A stretch of 64,000 bases of DNA from Strigamia acuminata (GCA_949358305.1 OX442316.1:10912001-10976000), one strand, 5' to 3'; positions 37,156 to 55,842 are shown, counted from the first letter of the stretch. Translations and numbers: made by a program. Notes: generated from the sequence alone by a model not told the origin.

Positions 37156-39525
37156 TAATTAATTTTGATAATTTTATTTGAAAGGATTGGAAGATCCGCG
37201 TCCTCATATGCTGCTTGGAGTAATTATACGCCACAAAGGCTCGAATCGTAAAAATAAACTGGGCTCGGAAACGGCTTCTGATAAACAAAAGTAGCACACA
37301 AAATAAGTGAATTACGTGATATATTATAAATTTGTATGATTCTTAGGTCCGGATCTATTGATTTGGAAGGTTCGTTTACACCTCCGTTGGACAAAATGCC
37401 CAAAAGTGGGAAAATGGTCACGTTTAGCGCGAAAGATGAGCGATCGTACACGCCGCCATTGGAAGACATGCCGTCGCGGAAAAGGAGTCTACCGGCGGGA
37501 TGTTCGAGCAATAGTAGCGATCTGTCTTACACTCCACCTTTGGAGAAACTTTGTAAAATGCCATCCAGCGGTGGCGACAGTCCGTACGATCCGATGAACG
37601 AAGACGATCTGGACGACGACGACAGACCTTACGATCCCGAGGACGACGATAAAAAGTTGAAGGAGAAATCGGCAGATTTAGCTTCCAATCTGAGCTTGCC
37701 GCCGTTGCTGTCTGGCGCAGTTTCATCACAGAGCGTTAGCGAACTGATCGATCAAATCTCAAAGAGTTCTAACCCCGCTATAGTCACGACAACTGTGTTG
37801 GCGTCCATCGCTACGGCTACGGATTTAGAACAGCAGCGAAGGTTGTTGATCGAGTTAACGCAGAAAGTGGAGGAACAGAAAAAACAATTGGAAATGCAAA
37901 AGCAGAGAGTCGCGCAGCAAATCGGCAGCAAAAGCACCGCAACAACAACAACAACACCCATTACCACGACGGCGACGACAACGTCAACAAATAGCACGTC
38001 GTCGGCTTCGTCAACTGCCGTAACATCTAGCATCAACATGGCTTCCACGTCAGGCTTCAGTTCACTCATCGGCTCGACTTCATCCACATTAATCCCGGGA
38101 CTTTCCAACGACGACGACGACGAAGAACTCGAGGCGTATTCACCATCCTACACGCCCCCGTACGAGAGCAGCGCACCGGCCAAACCGGAAATGCAAATCC
38201 AACCGGAACAACTAGCCACGAGCGGGATTTCGTTGCCGCCAAATCTACAGGAGATATTGGAAACGATCAAGAAACAGGGAACGGTGGACACGAATTCTTC
38301 TGACAACAGCAGCGATGGAAGTAAGGCAGCGATGAATAAAAGCATGAACATGTTGGAGGACCCCATCGTTAAGAATTTTGCTAATGTAGAGTCGGACGAG
38401 GAGGAGGAACTGGAACTGGAACTGGAACTGGAACCATTCGCGGCGGTCGTAGCGCAAGAAACAAAGAATTCGGATCCGTTGTCTGTGAAAACAGAAAGTG
38501 TGAAACAACAGGATCCGCGAATCAAAGTTCAGCAGAAAGATCCGAGAAGAAAAGGCGGAGCCTTGAGCAGTATGTCGGCAACCGAGTTGCTGGAGAAAGC
38601 CCGTCAGCAACTGGAGGAAGAACAGCAACACTCCGAGCACAACGACGACACGGCTCCCGTCACCGCCGCATCCAGTGCCATACCCACAATAATCTCTCAT
38701 TCTTATTCCGCAGCGCCGCCGCTGTCGAACTTTCCGCAACAAATGTCGAATTCTTATCTCGAACCTTTGCCGCCCGGGGTCGAGGAAGGCGAAATGGACA
38801 CGAACAGTGCAAACGACAACAGACCGGAATTGCCCCCATTCCCACCGCAGTTTTCGGGTCCGCCCCCGCCCGGACCTCCAACATCCGGTCTTCCGGGACC
38901 TCCAGGAATGGGTCCGCCTGGCATGTTCGGTCCACCGCCATCTTTTGGGCCCCCTCCGCCCAGATTCGGACCACCGAATCGATTTCCCGGACCGGGTTTC
39001 ATCAGACCCGGGTTTCCGAATTTCAGAGGACCTCCGCCACCTTTTGGCGAAAGGCCGAATTTCGTGCCCAGAGGACGCGGCCGAGGTTGGTTTCCGCGCG
39101 GCCGATGGCAGCAGGGGAACCGCGGCGAAGGACGGGGCCCGGCGACGATCACCGAGAACAGAGATCAGGACGAGAGACCTCAGAGGGACCGTGATGAACG
39201 GGAATCACGTGAACGTTACAGAGATAGAGATGAACGCTCCACATCGTCACGGGATAGAGATGAAAGATATCGAGACCGAGACCGAGACCGAGACCGGGAT
39301 CGTGACCGTGATCGTGACAGGGACAGGGACCGTGACCGGGACCGGGATCGCGATCGCGATAGGGATGATCGAAGGCGCGATAAAGATTATAGAAGTCGAG
39401 ATAGAGGAAGAGATCGTGATCGAGATAGGGATAGAGATCGTGACAGGGATAGATCACGTGATAGGTCTAGAGATCGGGATAGAGATCGGGATCGGGATCA
39501 CAAGGATAGAAGCAGTCGGTATTAA
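31543..39525 (+). CDS. pps: PPS/DIDO/PHF3-type PHD-TFIIS-SPOC chromatin protein (about 2242 aa)
   Basis: Nuclear protein of the family that reads histone H3 tails and binds elongating RNA polymerase II through SPOC. Sixteen exons join in phase: 31543-31665, 31861-31974, 32187-32343, 32427-32533, 32595-34602, 34666-34793, 34852-35378, 35446-35605, 35671-35787, 35848-35964, 36031-36473, 36536-36692, 36751-36840, 36906-37101, 37185-37290 and 37347-39525. Domains in order: acidic, Lys-rich start; PHD finger at about 783-835 (WCICKQ to WFCPKCIKG); a second Cys-rich motif (CIVGCGHS to CSNECIQKHA); TFIIS central domain at about 1040-1150 (KYRSLMFNIKDPKN, SPYKLVRMTPEELASKELA); SPOC at about 1345-1510 (SVWKGFIVMQDVAKL); TPPLE-type repeats; a Pro/Gly-rich segment; and an Arg-Asp repeat tail. 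Exon 2 (Ser-rich) is phase-neutral and may be optional. Lengths are similar to fly Pps. Confidence 0.93.
37120..37154. repeat. (TATT)n microsatellite in the last SPOC-region intron of PPS
   Basis: About eight TATT/TTTA units sit in the short intron 37102-37184 between the final SPOC exons. Confidence 0.9.
39180..39512 (+). repeat. Arg-Asp dipeptide-coding repeat at the PPS C-terminus
   Basis: Degenerate hexamer array of CGT/CGA/CGG/AGA with GAC/GAT codons, giving long alternating RD runs with RE and RS interruptions. Because the codons vary, all frames stay open over much of it, which creates spurious ORFs in the other frame and on the other strand. Confidence 0.9.
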
Positions 39526-42500
39526 GAGTATTAGTGGAGTCTGGAAATTGTTTACGTTTAGTTTTTTGTTTATTTTTATTTTTATTTTTATTTTTATTTT
39601 TTGGGTTTTAATTAATCTCAACCATTGAATATCCATTTTGAGGAGAAAGCAAACTGTATTTCGTTTTGTTTTGTTTCGTGTTTTGTTTTTCTTTGTAGTA
39701 GTTTATCATTGAATTAAGTGATTTGCAGGTTGAGTGAAAACTGAAAACATTGAAAGAAAAAAACAAGAAAAAAAATGAGATATAAATTAAAGGCGAAATG
39801 GAAGTTGATGAAAAATAAATTTGGTTGGTAAGAGACGATTGAAAAGACTCGTTCACTGTCATCAACTTTTCCACGTTAATTTTTAACTAGAAGAAACGTT
39901 TTTCTCACTGTTAATGTGCGTTTTTAGTTGCTTCGGAAATGAATTTGCAACATTTGGGGTTTTTAAACGGGGATGTCAAACACGAAGAGCAAATGTTTTG
40001 TAACGTAGCTAATTACGTAACATTAGTCATGTTCGGTGTGCTTTTATTTTATTTTGTTTTATTATTATTATTATTATTTTTTTTTTTTTTGGTTTTTTTT
40101 TTTTTTTTTGCAAAAACCATTTGTAGAAAAGAAAAGAGAAGAAGAATCACAAGTTTTCGTGGGGGAAAAAAATACAATAACTATTATGGCCATGTAAGCA
40201 TACGATTAATTTTGTTTCTATGTATTGTTATATCAATGTGCATTAAATGTGTAACCTCCCATCAAATTTTAGATTTTGCAACCTTAAACTCGTGTCATTT
40301 TAAGATTATTTTATTATTTTTTTCGTTCTTTATTTGAAATGTAAATTTTTATCACTTCGTATTTTTACAGAAACCATAAATCTTTTTTTTCGTTCATTTT
40401 ATTCCGACTTTTATGATTTTTAATTAATAATAACATTTTTTAAATTTGTCAAAAAAAAAAAAATTAAAAAAAAGTTGGTGAGTAATTTAAAAAAAAAGAT
40501 GATTAAAAGAAATTGATTTTAAGAATAATTGAGTTTATTTTGTAATTGTAAATTGCAAATGGATGTGAATTTCCTTTGATTTCCTTCCTGTTGTATTAAA
40601 TTGGAGGCACATTTGGGAGCACAGCTAAAACTCGACGCTTTGAAATCAAGTTATGGTGTATATTTTAATTGGATAATCAAGTTAATATATTTGTGTTATT
40701 ATAAAAAGGAGCATTTAATTGCCAAATCAGCCAAGTTTCATGTTTGCAGCTATTTCAGGAATTTCAGTCTGAGCAATTAATATAATTGGAAGGTACAGTA
40801 TTGAATTTAGTGTAATGAAATGGATTTTTATTGATAATTAGATTTCTAATGAAAATGAAACCCTTCAGGATTTTTCATTGTGTGTTTTCTTTCCATTTGA
40901 TTTAGATTAGACATTAAACAAATTGGTTTTCTTGATAATATTTTAAAAGGTTTCACCCTTTTCCTCTTTTCAGTTTACTTAAAAGTAGTAAAGTCCATTA
41001 TTATCTCGATTTAGCTACAGTAGGAATTTTTAAAATACCTGGAATTAAAATTGTAAGAAAAGAAGAAATCTTTTGTCTATAAGTGAAATCTTTTGTTTAA
41101 ATGTACCTACAATGGTGTTTGAATGAACAATTGCTTATTTATTTACAAAAAAAAGAAGAAAACCTTGAAATAATTAAGACTGAATGAACTGTACTGCTGT
41201 TAATATTATAAACAAATGTAGTTTTGACTTTTGACACATTCATTGAATCTGCTTTGGTTGATCGCAAAAATGCGATTGCGATAAAGAAATGAATCGTTGA
41301 CGTGTTACCATGTGCTTTTTGTCATGACAAATTCTCGAGTCTCATTCTCAAACGCTATTTAGTTTGGCATCAGCTGCAGTTTGTATCTTGGCATCAACTT
41401 TCGAGTGTCTCCAGTGTATTTACTACGACTACGATATTCGCTTTTGTAAACAGGTATGGACAGTAAACATTTTTTTAAAAAGTTTATTTAGACTAAATAA
41501 GAAAAATTAACTCGAATTTAATCTGAATACACTTACAAGTTAAAGCTAGTGGCGTAAATTTAAAGTTTTTTTTCTTGAAAATTAACGAAGCAATCAGCGC
41601 TAAGTTATGGTCGAAAGAACAAACGTGAGCAGAAATTGTTACCACAAACGTAAATATAATTAGTGTTCGTGCTGACAATTAAAACCAAAAAATGTAGTAG
41701 TTTCGCATGAGTTGAAGAACGAAAGCATTAAAGGGGATTTCCTCATCATCTCAAGGTTATCTTTTCACATGACTTGTACGAATTGATTTTGATTGTAAAC
41801 CAATCTACCAGAACAAATCAGGTACAGCATCAATTTCCGGTTTTAGCAATAACAAATTCAATATAAATATCACAAAAATTGTGTTTCATTTGCTAGAATT
41901 AATATTTTATTTTGCCCAACAGCAATTTTTGCTCGCGAGATGAAAGAATTTGAAAACAAACAAAAAAAAGGCTTATTTTCACACAGATTTAGTCATTGCA
42001 TCATAATAAAACTAATTTGCAAGATTATTGCATGTTGAAATAACTTCAAAGGTCAATAGTGGGCAGAGCCAACATATCTCGAACCTTGCTATTTATATCC
42101 AGGAGTAGTTTATATATACATATATAAATATATTCAATTTATTTAATCTTACAAGTTAGAATTTCAACTGTGATCAATTGACATGCAAAGATGCAACAAT
42201 GATTTTCCAATTTGAATGCCACGAGTAGTACTGGGTTAATTTAGAATGCCTCAATTAGATCTCATCCACACAAATGAGTCTCATTGAGTGACCTTGCACA
42301 CTGAAATTGGGGTTGAAATTTTGGCTGCGTAGCGTAATGGGCCGGACGCCAATAATGACACGGGGCAATTTTAATCATGTGGTAGCATGACGTCACCTAA
42401 TTGCTTCCTTCGTGCCGTGTGACCACGCTGGAAAAGTGCGTGTAGCAAAAATAAAAATAAAAATATTTCTTTTCGGTAGCTTTCTCCAGACAAAATAACA

Positions 42501-43230
42501 ATGAACTTCTTTTCCTCGGCAAACTAAATGGATCTGCCCCTTTCTACTTTTATTTATTACTGGAACTGGAACTGGAACGTTATTTATATTCCTGTTATGA
42601 AAATACACATCTGTCAATATGTCTTGCAGGTCAAGTTTAAATTTATCCACGCTCACAGTTTGCACGTATACTTTTATTATATGGTACGAGGAAATATCGT
42701 ACATCAATAAACATTATGTCAAGGGATATTTTATTTATGTCGTTAATAGTAGCACGCAATTTCAATCGATTACTAAACATATAAGGAACAATTTCTCAAA
42801 TAAGATGGAATTCTTGTTGTTGCAAAGATGCAAACTGTTTTGAAAAATGAAAAAAAATAAATAAATAAAAAAAAAAAATGAATGGTAAAGTGAAACTGAT
42901 AAACTTTTGAGAGGAAACACCTACACAAATTTAATTGACAGATAAGAATTGGATTTACTCGTGAATCAGGGAAAATGTGTTTTATTTTATTCGCTGGAAT
43001 TTCTCAATGATTGCACATCATTTTGCAAAACGCGAAAGATCATTGCACGTAGACAAATAGGTCACGTGTTTCGGTTTGAATGGCGAGGATTTCCCCATAA
43101 AGCGAAATAACGTCAACAGCACGCAGAAAAAAATGTTTGACTCATTACTAGAAGAACAATATCGAGCATGCGTAATGACCTAATCGGGTTCTAACATGGG
43201 GAACCCGCACAGCGCCTAGAACAATGTTGC
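39526..43230. other. PPS 3' region and intergenic DNA
   Basis: The first several hundred bases are a T-rich, likely 3' UTR of PPS with long T and (ATT) runs at about 40.06-40.11 kb. The rest is AT-rich with no ORF longer than about 130 codons and no recognised domain. I see no RNA gene or transposon with clear ends here. Confidence 0.5.
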
Positions 43231-43400
43231 TCACCAAATGACGTAGAATGACGTATTTTGTGTGGCGCCGGCGGTAGCCATCTTCCGAGTACACTAGTTT
43301 TACAGCTGCTTGCTGAAGGTGTACCAATTCAGTCTGGCCCAAGTTTGTGAATTGCTTCTACGCATTCACCTGCTTTATTCAATGTGCAGCGACATAGTGG
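43230..43400 (+). promoter_or_regulatory. Possible promoter and non-coding first exon for the PRL phosphatase
   Basis: A GC-richer patch with GGCGCCGGCGG and a GCCATCTT (YY1-like, reversed) element, followed by a strong donor (AGTG then gtaagtg) at 43399/43400. The PRL start codon is about 2.6 kb downstream in an exon whose upstream part is non-coding, so a distal first exon here is plausible but unproven. Confidence 0.3.
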
Positions 43401-46032
43401 TAAGTGTGTTATCCCGAACGTTAATTTAGCATTAAAAAGTGCCTATTTTCCCTCGAATTTCGCGAGAAATTTTCAAAGGCGAACCTTTTGACAGCACACT
43501 GAATGCCGATTCGGAATTTAAGCCTAACACGTCTGCCCTCATCTCGTACGACTTGTTCTTAAAATTATTTTACGTTGTTGGTTGTTTTACGTTTAAATTA
43601 ACCTTTCTAAGCGCTGATGCTTTAATCGGGTTCACGGGCGCAGTGTTTCTGTTGTTTTAGTGTGAATTATCTTTTATTTTTCTTAAAAGTTGATTTTCAC
43701 GATGTAAATGCAACGGTAAATGGCGATTTCTTAAGAACATTTTTTTTGTATTTTGTTTGATATAGTGAATCAGATTTTCCGAAAATGTAAGGGATGATAT
43801 CCTTTTTGAGTCTGTGCTCGAAAAAGGTTTTTTTTTTTTTTTAATTTAAAAATAAATATATCAGTAAATATATAAATTTAAAAATTCAATGTATTGAAAC
43901 CGGAGATAGTTTTATTCAATGGATTCGCCATTACAACCAGGAAATAATTTTTATTTTTTTAAAGGTGATCTTACTGGCCCCTTTTTTCCTACCATGTTTA
44001 AAAAAAAATTGCAGTAAATGACTTTGTCATTGAAATGGAAGTGTTTGAACCAGACAGGAAACGATTAAAAGATGCGAAATGACGTCAAACAATTTTGAAA
44101 TTTTGAAAGTTTTTACCTATTATTTGTTAAGGTGAATTAAGTTCAATAGTTGAACAAGTTCATTCCGTGACCCTTTTTGTAGTCTAACCAATGTTTTTTT
44201 GTCCATGTTTTTTTTTTTCTGTTTCTTTTTTCTATTTCTTTTTTTATTATTTAAAAATATGTGACAGGCTGAGACATGCCCAAAGTGATAAGGGCAAGAA
44301 ACATGATTCACAGGTTTTATTTTCAACAATTCCCACAATCCAAAATTCGAACCCAAAAATTAAATTCACGTGGTGGCTGATCTTAAATTTTAATTTAATT
44401 TAATTTAATTTGATTTATTTTTTCCTTTTTTATTATTTTTTTATTATTATTTTTTTTAATTTCACAGATGCCACTTCCAAATTGCAATGATCCATAAACT
44501 GATGTAGAATGCACTGTCTTTAAAAGGGTCCATACACACAACCCATCCTTGCAAATGAGTCCAAAAGTAAGATGACTATACCAAAATTATATATTTAGTT
44601 TATTAGTTAATTTAGTCATGTGACCTTGAGATAAAAATATGTACAAGTAATTATTAATTAATGTGAAATGGTTGGAAAAGAGGGGAAGGTTGAAAAAAAT
44701 TTAAAATATATATAAAAAAAAAAACGAAAGTATTTTAGGTTGTGTTTAGGATCCCTGGAATGATTTCAAGCTTGATTTTGATATCTTTGGTATTATATAA
44801 CTCCCAACAGGTTTTTATTTTTGTTTTTTAGTTTTGTATTCTAAGGATGGTAAACATTAATTTGGAAGAGTGGCGTATAATGAGTTGTTATATAAAAACA
44901 ATTATTTTATTCTTGAAAAAATTGACGTTGTTTTACTTGTTTGAAGAGTGAATAAGTTGGTGTTAATGTATATTTTTTAAATTGAAGCAGTGCACCTGTT
45001 GCAAATGATTTGTACAAAGGGCAGTCTCATTCGAGTCTGCTTTTTTGAAAAGGAGATGAGTAAGAGTGATATTTAATAGTCAAAAAGATAAAAAAAAAAA
45101 AAAAAAAATTATATATACATAGGTAATAATAATAATAATTGATTAAGTGGAAATGACGCAGGTTGTTTTTATGTATCTTTGAAATTTACGTATCGTTTTA
45201 TGTTCATAATGGAGTTATCTGTTCCTCGAAATGTATATCTCGTGATTCGTAGGTATTTAATGGGCTATTGAAGGGTATGGAGCATCTAGACGTGTGTAAA
45301 TTAGATATTGATAAGTTTGTTTATTTGTTTAATGTTTTTTTTTAAATTTTGGTATTAATTTTGGTATTTTGTTTTGTTTATTTTCAGTTTTCTGGAGAAT
45401 TCGGTCACACATTTATGGAGTTTTTGAAGGGGAGCGGCGATTACTGCCAGGCACAACACAAATAAGCTATTTGCAGTGTCTAGAAAAAGTGTGGTCATCA
45501 TCAGAAATTGGAATATTTGCACGCCATTTTTTATTAAACCTGATTATCCCATTGCACTGGCGTTGTTTGGCTGCCACGATATAAAACCCTTTAGATTTTG
45601 TATCAAGGGTCTTGATAAACTGAGTGTTTGTGAATGGGTTAAATTTACTGAAAAGGTGTTTGAAGTTTTTCTTATCAAGTGACTGCAGAATTCTGCCGCG
45701 CTGAATTTTTTGTTTTTGTTTTTTTGTTTTTTTTTCCCCTGAATTTTTTTGGAGAGAAAGAGTTGTGCGAGTTTTTAATACTGTAGAATTCGGCAGTGAA
45801 CGGCTGCTCGTCTGTTTTGTAACTTTTATTTTTTCTCATTGAATTTGCATCGAGATCAACTAGGAGAAATATTTTTTTCATCTTTTTGATTTTTGTGAAT
45901 TAAGAATTCGTCTCTTCGCGTCGAAAGTTTAAAAAGAAAAGGAAAGGAAGAAGAAAAAAAATTGGAATTCAATCTTTGTGTACAACAAGTGTGGAAAAAA
46001 GCTGTGTTTATTACTGTTGGGAGCAGCAAGCA
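43401..46032 (+). other. Presumed PRL leader region
   Basis: AT-rich with many T runs and no supported coding exon. It is probably the first intron(s) and 5' UTR of the PRL phosphatase if the 43.2-43.4 kb patch is its promoter. Otherwise it is plain intergenic DNA. Confidence 0.35.
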
Positions 46033-47666
46033 ATGTCCAGTAGCAACATGCGGCACAAGTTGGTACGACCTGCTCCTTCGGAGATTGAATACAAAAACAT
46101 GCGATTTCTCATCATGGATCGACCGACAGATTCAACCATGCCTTTATTCATTGAGGTATAATTTCTACCGTCACTCGAGTGTTAAGGTTAAATGTTGCAA
46201 TTTATTTTGTCAATACCATAAACTTTTTATTTGTTTGCTTAGCAAATTTATTCTTGGTGATCGCTTATTGATTTCGTTACGAAATTAACCGAGTCAATGT
46301 TTGATTAATATTTCCGGTAGTTGTTGGCGTTGTGACAATTATGGGAGGAATTTGCTGATGTTTTGCTTCGAATTTTTAAGTTTTATTTGTATTTTTATTG
46401 TAAATTGTGTTTGTTCGATGACATAAGTTAATGGAAATAGCGTGGAATTTAATTGCAACTATGGTTAGATTTTATTGTGAGAATTATGATGTTATTATTC
46501 ATTTTAAATTGGTTAGTCATGAAAATTTATAGCCAGATTGTGTTAATCGTGTTTTTATACAAATGATAATTGTTGTCTAGTTTGGCATTTGAATCAAATT
46601 CAAATGTCTCGAATTTCGTTAGCGATTTTCGACCTTGAGTTTTATCATTTTCATTTACAAGGAGCTTATTGGGACGTTAGGGATTAATTTTATCTCGGTT
46701 GTAAGGCCGAAGATTGTCAACGGGCTGAGGAGTATTGAAATTAATCGCATTTTGTTTACGTTGATAGGAACTGAAAAAGAGGAATGCATCAGATGTTGTT
46801 CGGGTATGCGAACCCACCTACAAAATAGATATGCTACAGAAAGAAGGCATCAGAGTGTCGGTAAAGGAAATTAAATTGCACTAATGCTTACGGTTTGCAC
46901 AGTGAAATTGTTCGATAATTTTGATGAACTCGAGTGCAGATTTGTTAATTCTAAATTGCTTAATTTTTTTTTTAAATGTGAAAAATAATGCGAGTTTTTT
47001 TTAAATCTGATTTTAGGATTGGCCTTTTGATGATGGAACCCCTCCGCCTCATCAAATTGTAGATGAATGGTTTGAATTACTAAAAACAAGGTTCAGGGAT
47101 GATCCCAATTGTTGTGTAGCAGTACATTGTGTGGCTGGTCTAGGACGGTGAGTTGAATAAATAGCATAAATGGGGGTTGAAACTTATTTTTATCCTTTTT
47201 TGTTGTGATTGTAACTTAGTATTTTTTAATTTGTAATTAATAAATGATGGAAAGTACTTTTAAAAACCGGGTCAGACAATCTGATTAATGGCAGCTATTA
47301 ACTTGAGTTTGATAATAATAAAAAATAAGTTTTGCAATAGGAAATACTTTTCAATGCTTTTTATAATTAAATTATAGATAAATTCACTTTATATAAGATT
47401 TTTTTTTTGTTTATTTAGGGCACCAGTGTTAGTAGCTTTGGCTTTAATCGAGTTAGGAATGAAATATGAAGATGCTGTTGAATTAATTAGACAGTAAGTT
47501 ATTGAAAAATATTTTAAATTTTGTTTATAAATTAATTTTGGTATATTTTTGTTGTAGAAAACGTCGTGGGGCGATTAACGCAAAGCAGCTTTGTTATTTG
47601 GAGAAGTACCGTCCCAAATCTCGCCTTAAAATTAAGAACGGTCATAAGCAGTGCATCATGCAGTAA
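46033..47666 (+). CDS. PRL-1: PRL-type protein tyrosine phosphatase (PTP4A), 176 aa
   Basis: Small prenylated dual-specificity-like phosphatase acting at membranes; the family also binds CNNM magnesium transporters. Five exons join in phase: 46033-46155, 46768-46860, 47017-47147, 47419-47493 and 47558-47666. The WPFDDG loop (general acid at about D77/D78) and the catalytic CX5R signature [10 protein letters not shown] (Cys about 110, Arg about 116) are intact. [33 protein letters not shown] and [11 protein letters not shown] are typical of the family. The protein ends in CIMQ, a CaaX prenylation box preceded by a basic stretch, as in vertebrate PRLs. Length fits. The gene is complete and single-copy in the window. 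Confidence 0.96.
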
Positions 47667-49730
47667 AAGCCTATATTTCCTACAGTTTCTTAGGCCTAAG
47701 CAAATGAAGTATTGAATTGTTGGAATTTAAAGAGCATGCTACCGGAAAAGAAGAAATATGTGTACGAGTTTGTGTTTTTATTTAAAAAAATGAAAAAACG
47801 AAAAAAATCCTAAAAAAAACCAAAAACGAAAAAATACCAAAAAAAAAAAGTCTAGGGAGTTGGTTTCTCTTTTCTGAAATGAAAGTTTGAAGAAAAAAAG
47901 TTTTTTTCTTTTTTTTTTCTAACTGGTAAATAATAAAAAAGCTAACTTATGAAATGGTCGTTTGGGCATTTGTCTTGAATGCTCCGATTACTGCATAAAT
48001 ATATTTCTACAGTTTTTGTTGAGTTTTTAGAATTAAATAAAAATATTAATTTGAAGAGATAAAAAAAATGGCAAACTCTTGAAAAGTGTGAATGGCTTAA
48101 ACACTCACTACATATCGGGGAGCGAACCTAAATTTCAAACTGCCAGGATTGGTTAAAGAAAAATCATCTCATAACAGGCTGGCCATGTTTTTGTGTTAGT
48201 ATTACAGTACTACCTGCAAATTTTTTTTATTTATTAATATGTGGAAAATTCTAATGCCGATGTTTAAATTTAATGCTCTTTTTAGAGAAAATGAAAAAAA
48301 ATTGAATAAAATTTGCTTTTTTTAATTTTTTTCATTATTTTTATCTCATGCGCTTGGTAGAGAGCTTATGTCGTAAGTAAAAGCTTTTTGTAGGTAGTGC
48401 TTTGACTGTGAAAAGGAAAAAAAATCCTCTAGTGGACTTTTAATGGTTTTGCTATTACACAAACTAGAGTTAGAAATTAGCTAGTGGTGGTAGCGATTGT
48501 AAATGTTAACGTGCAAATTTTTTTCATCGTAAAAACCCAATGTTGTTACATGGTCTGGGGGATTTACTAGTAAATTTGGAGAAAAACAAAAAATTTATAA
48601 AAAAAAAAAGAAGACTAGGCAACAATTTTGTTAATTACGAAGGTAGGAATACCAGATTTGCATTTACATTTTTCAGTGCCAGCTTAATCTTTTGACGCAG
48701 TTTGTGTGTACAAATGTGCTGCTTTTTTGTGTGAGCTTTTGATTTGCATTTCTTGGTTTATACAAAATAGTTTTATGCAATTATAAAAGACAATAGAATT
48801 CGGGTGAAATGAAAAAATTGTGTTGGATTTAATAATTTGCAAGTTCACTTTTCAAAGGAAAAACAATTGTAACGAGCTGGCTTAATGGTATTTTTATGCA
48901 TTTTAAAGCTTTTCTTAATTTTTGTACTGTACTGCAACAACTGTCTTCCTGCATCTTGAACAGTAAAATACAAAAAAATTGTAAAACGAGCAGTTAAATT
49001 TTTTTGTTGTTTGCTGTTTTGTACCAAATGAATATTGTTTCTTTAATCTTTTCATTTCTGTTTTAGTTAGGTTTTCTCAAACGTTTTTATTTTTATTTTT
49101 TGTTTTTGTTTCTTAGTTTAGTGATAATTTGAATCAGATCATTTTTTTTTTTACTATACTGACATTAAGGAAAATTGTATGAATTTAAACAAATTTACAT
49201 TACTTGGCTTTGTAATGAAATTTCATACGTAAATAGCTGGTTGTAAATTGATGGTTGTTTAATGTTTTTTAATGGAGAATTTTTTTTCTCCTCTGATTTT
49301 GGTATAAAAAAAATAAACATGAACGTTTGCAATTTTTTTATGTTCATGGACTTAAAAAATGATTAAAAAAGCATGATTGATTAGAAATGATTAAAAAAAT
49401 GGTCTGCTGGATGTTGTAAAGGAGTTTTGACGTTTCTTGATTTATTTAATACAATTAGGAAACGTTAACATTGTGCATTGTAAAAAATCATTAAAAGACC
49501 TAGCTTTCAAATTTAAACTTTTAGAAGAAAGAAAAAAAAAAGTCTCTCTGAACAAAACCAATTTTATAGTTGGGATTGTATTGCGATTTGTGCGTGGCTG
49601 TAAATTTTTGAATAAACTGCTACACTTTGTTTAATAACTTTCAACACGTGATTCAACTAAAAAAAATGGTGTCGTTTTAAATGTAAACAATAGTTTGATC
49701 AGCACATGAATTAATACATGAATACAATTT
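47667..49730. other. PRL 3' region and AT-rich spacer
   Basis: Rich in A and T runs, with only short open frames. It contains the PRL 3' UTR (PRL transcripts often have long ones) and the spacer before the maltase array. No gene is supported. Confidence 0.5.
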
Positions 49731-52110
<2,380 letters not shown>

Positions 52111-52386
52111 TGTAAATGTGTAATATTTCGGAAGAATACAGTTAAAACAGACGAGCGTATATGTCTAGGGGCAGCACAAAACTTGGAGTGATTGCAACAT
52201 TGTGGCATATCAGATGTGTGCATTTACATAAGATAAGATAATGACAGCCTGAATATATCTGTATTTATTTCAATAAAATTAACTCCATTATACTTTTGCT
52301 GTGTTGATTTTATTCATTTATTATTCAAATGATTATGATTTCATTTACTTTGGTTGGTTTTTAATATTTAGCTTTTACTTTTTAAT

Positions 52387-55199
<2,813 letters not shown>

Positions 55200-55307
55200 T
55201 GTGGTACTTCTTTCCATTCACGAATCACATCAAAAGTTTAAGGCAGATTCCAAGTGCACAGATGATTGTAATATCTTTCATTGGCGATTTGTACAGATGT
55301 ACACCCA

Positions 55308-55842
55308 GTGTGTAACCAACTGGCCACCACCAGTCGGCACTGGCAACAGTAAGCAGAGGATCCTCAGCAGTTCCTACGGCATACAGCCAATCAGGACAGA
55401 GGATTCTGCAAGGTCCCTGCTAGATCCGGACTGACCAAGGAAGGACAGAACAACACCAGCCACGAGAGTGTCTGGTCGCGTTGCTACGACGAAGGAGACG
55501 ACGGTGATAATGATCGCGATAGAAGAGGCAATGCCAATAACTGGTGAGGTTGCCCTTAAGTTCGAAGGGACTTGAGCCGACCCGCGTGGCATTAGACTAA
55601 CCGACCATGCTGCCAATGTGGCCCTCGGCCATGTGGTTGGGTTGCTGTGTTGGGTTGCTGAAGGGCAACCCAACAACTAAGGCAATAACACGATGGACAC
55701 GCTAACCCCTAGACAACCACGGCAATAAAGAGTATTAATTCTAAACTGTGTGTTCTTTGTGTTGTATTTGCATCGTGAATGGTGTCCAATAGTTCCATGG
55801 CCCTCTCCTGGTCATGGAACAACCGTCCGCCACTCACAAAAA
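55308..55842. mobile_element. GC-rich insertion flanked by an 11-bp direct repeat (retroposed sequence)
   Basis: The 11-mer ATGTACACCCA occurs at 55297-55307 and again at 55843-55853. The enclosed 535 bp are much richer in G and C than the host DNA, contain AATAAA near 55725 and a GT-rich stretch after it, and end in a short A run directly before the second repeat. A target duplication of this length with an A tail is what LINE-type retroposition leaves. A hairpin-forming stretch (GGGTTG with CAACCC) is at about 55637-55675. An LTR fragment or a processed RNA are alternative sources. No recognised coding domain. Confidence 0.7.

Noticed and set aside
38807..39628. Plus-strand ORF of 273 codons in another frame of the PPS last exon
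   Set aside because: It stays open only because the Arg-Asp coding repeat lacks stops in other frames; the product is an ET/IV repeat shadow.
39939..40337. Plus-strand ORF of 132 codons after PPS
   Set aside because: Mostly poly-Leu/Phe from T runs in the 3' region; no conserved feature.
45369..45682. Short plus-strand ORFs before the PRL gene
   Set aside because: No domain or splice-consistent continuation into the PRL coding frame; treated as leader or intron sequence.
55374..55676. Minus-strand ORF of 100 codons inside the GC-rich insert
   Set aside because: Composition alone keeps it open; it has no recognised domain and spans only part of a retroposed non-coding-looking insert.
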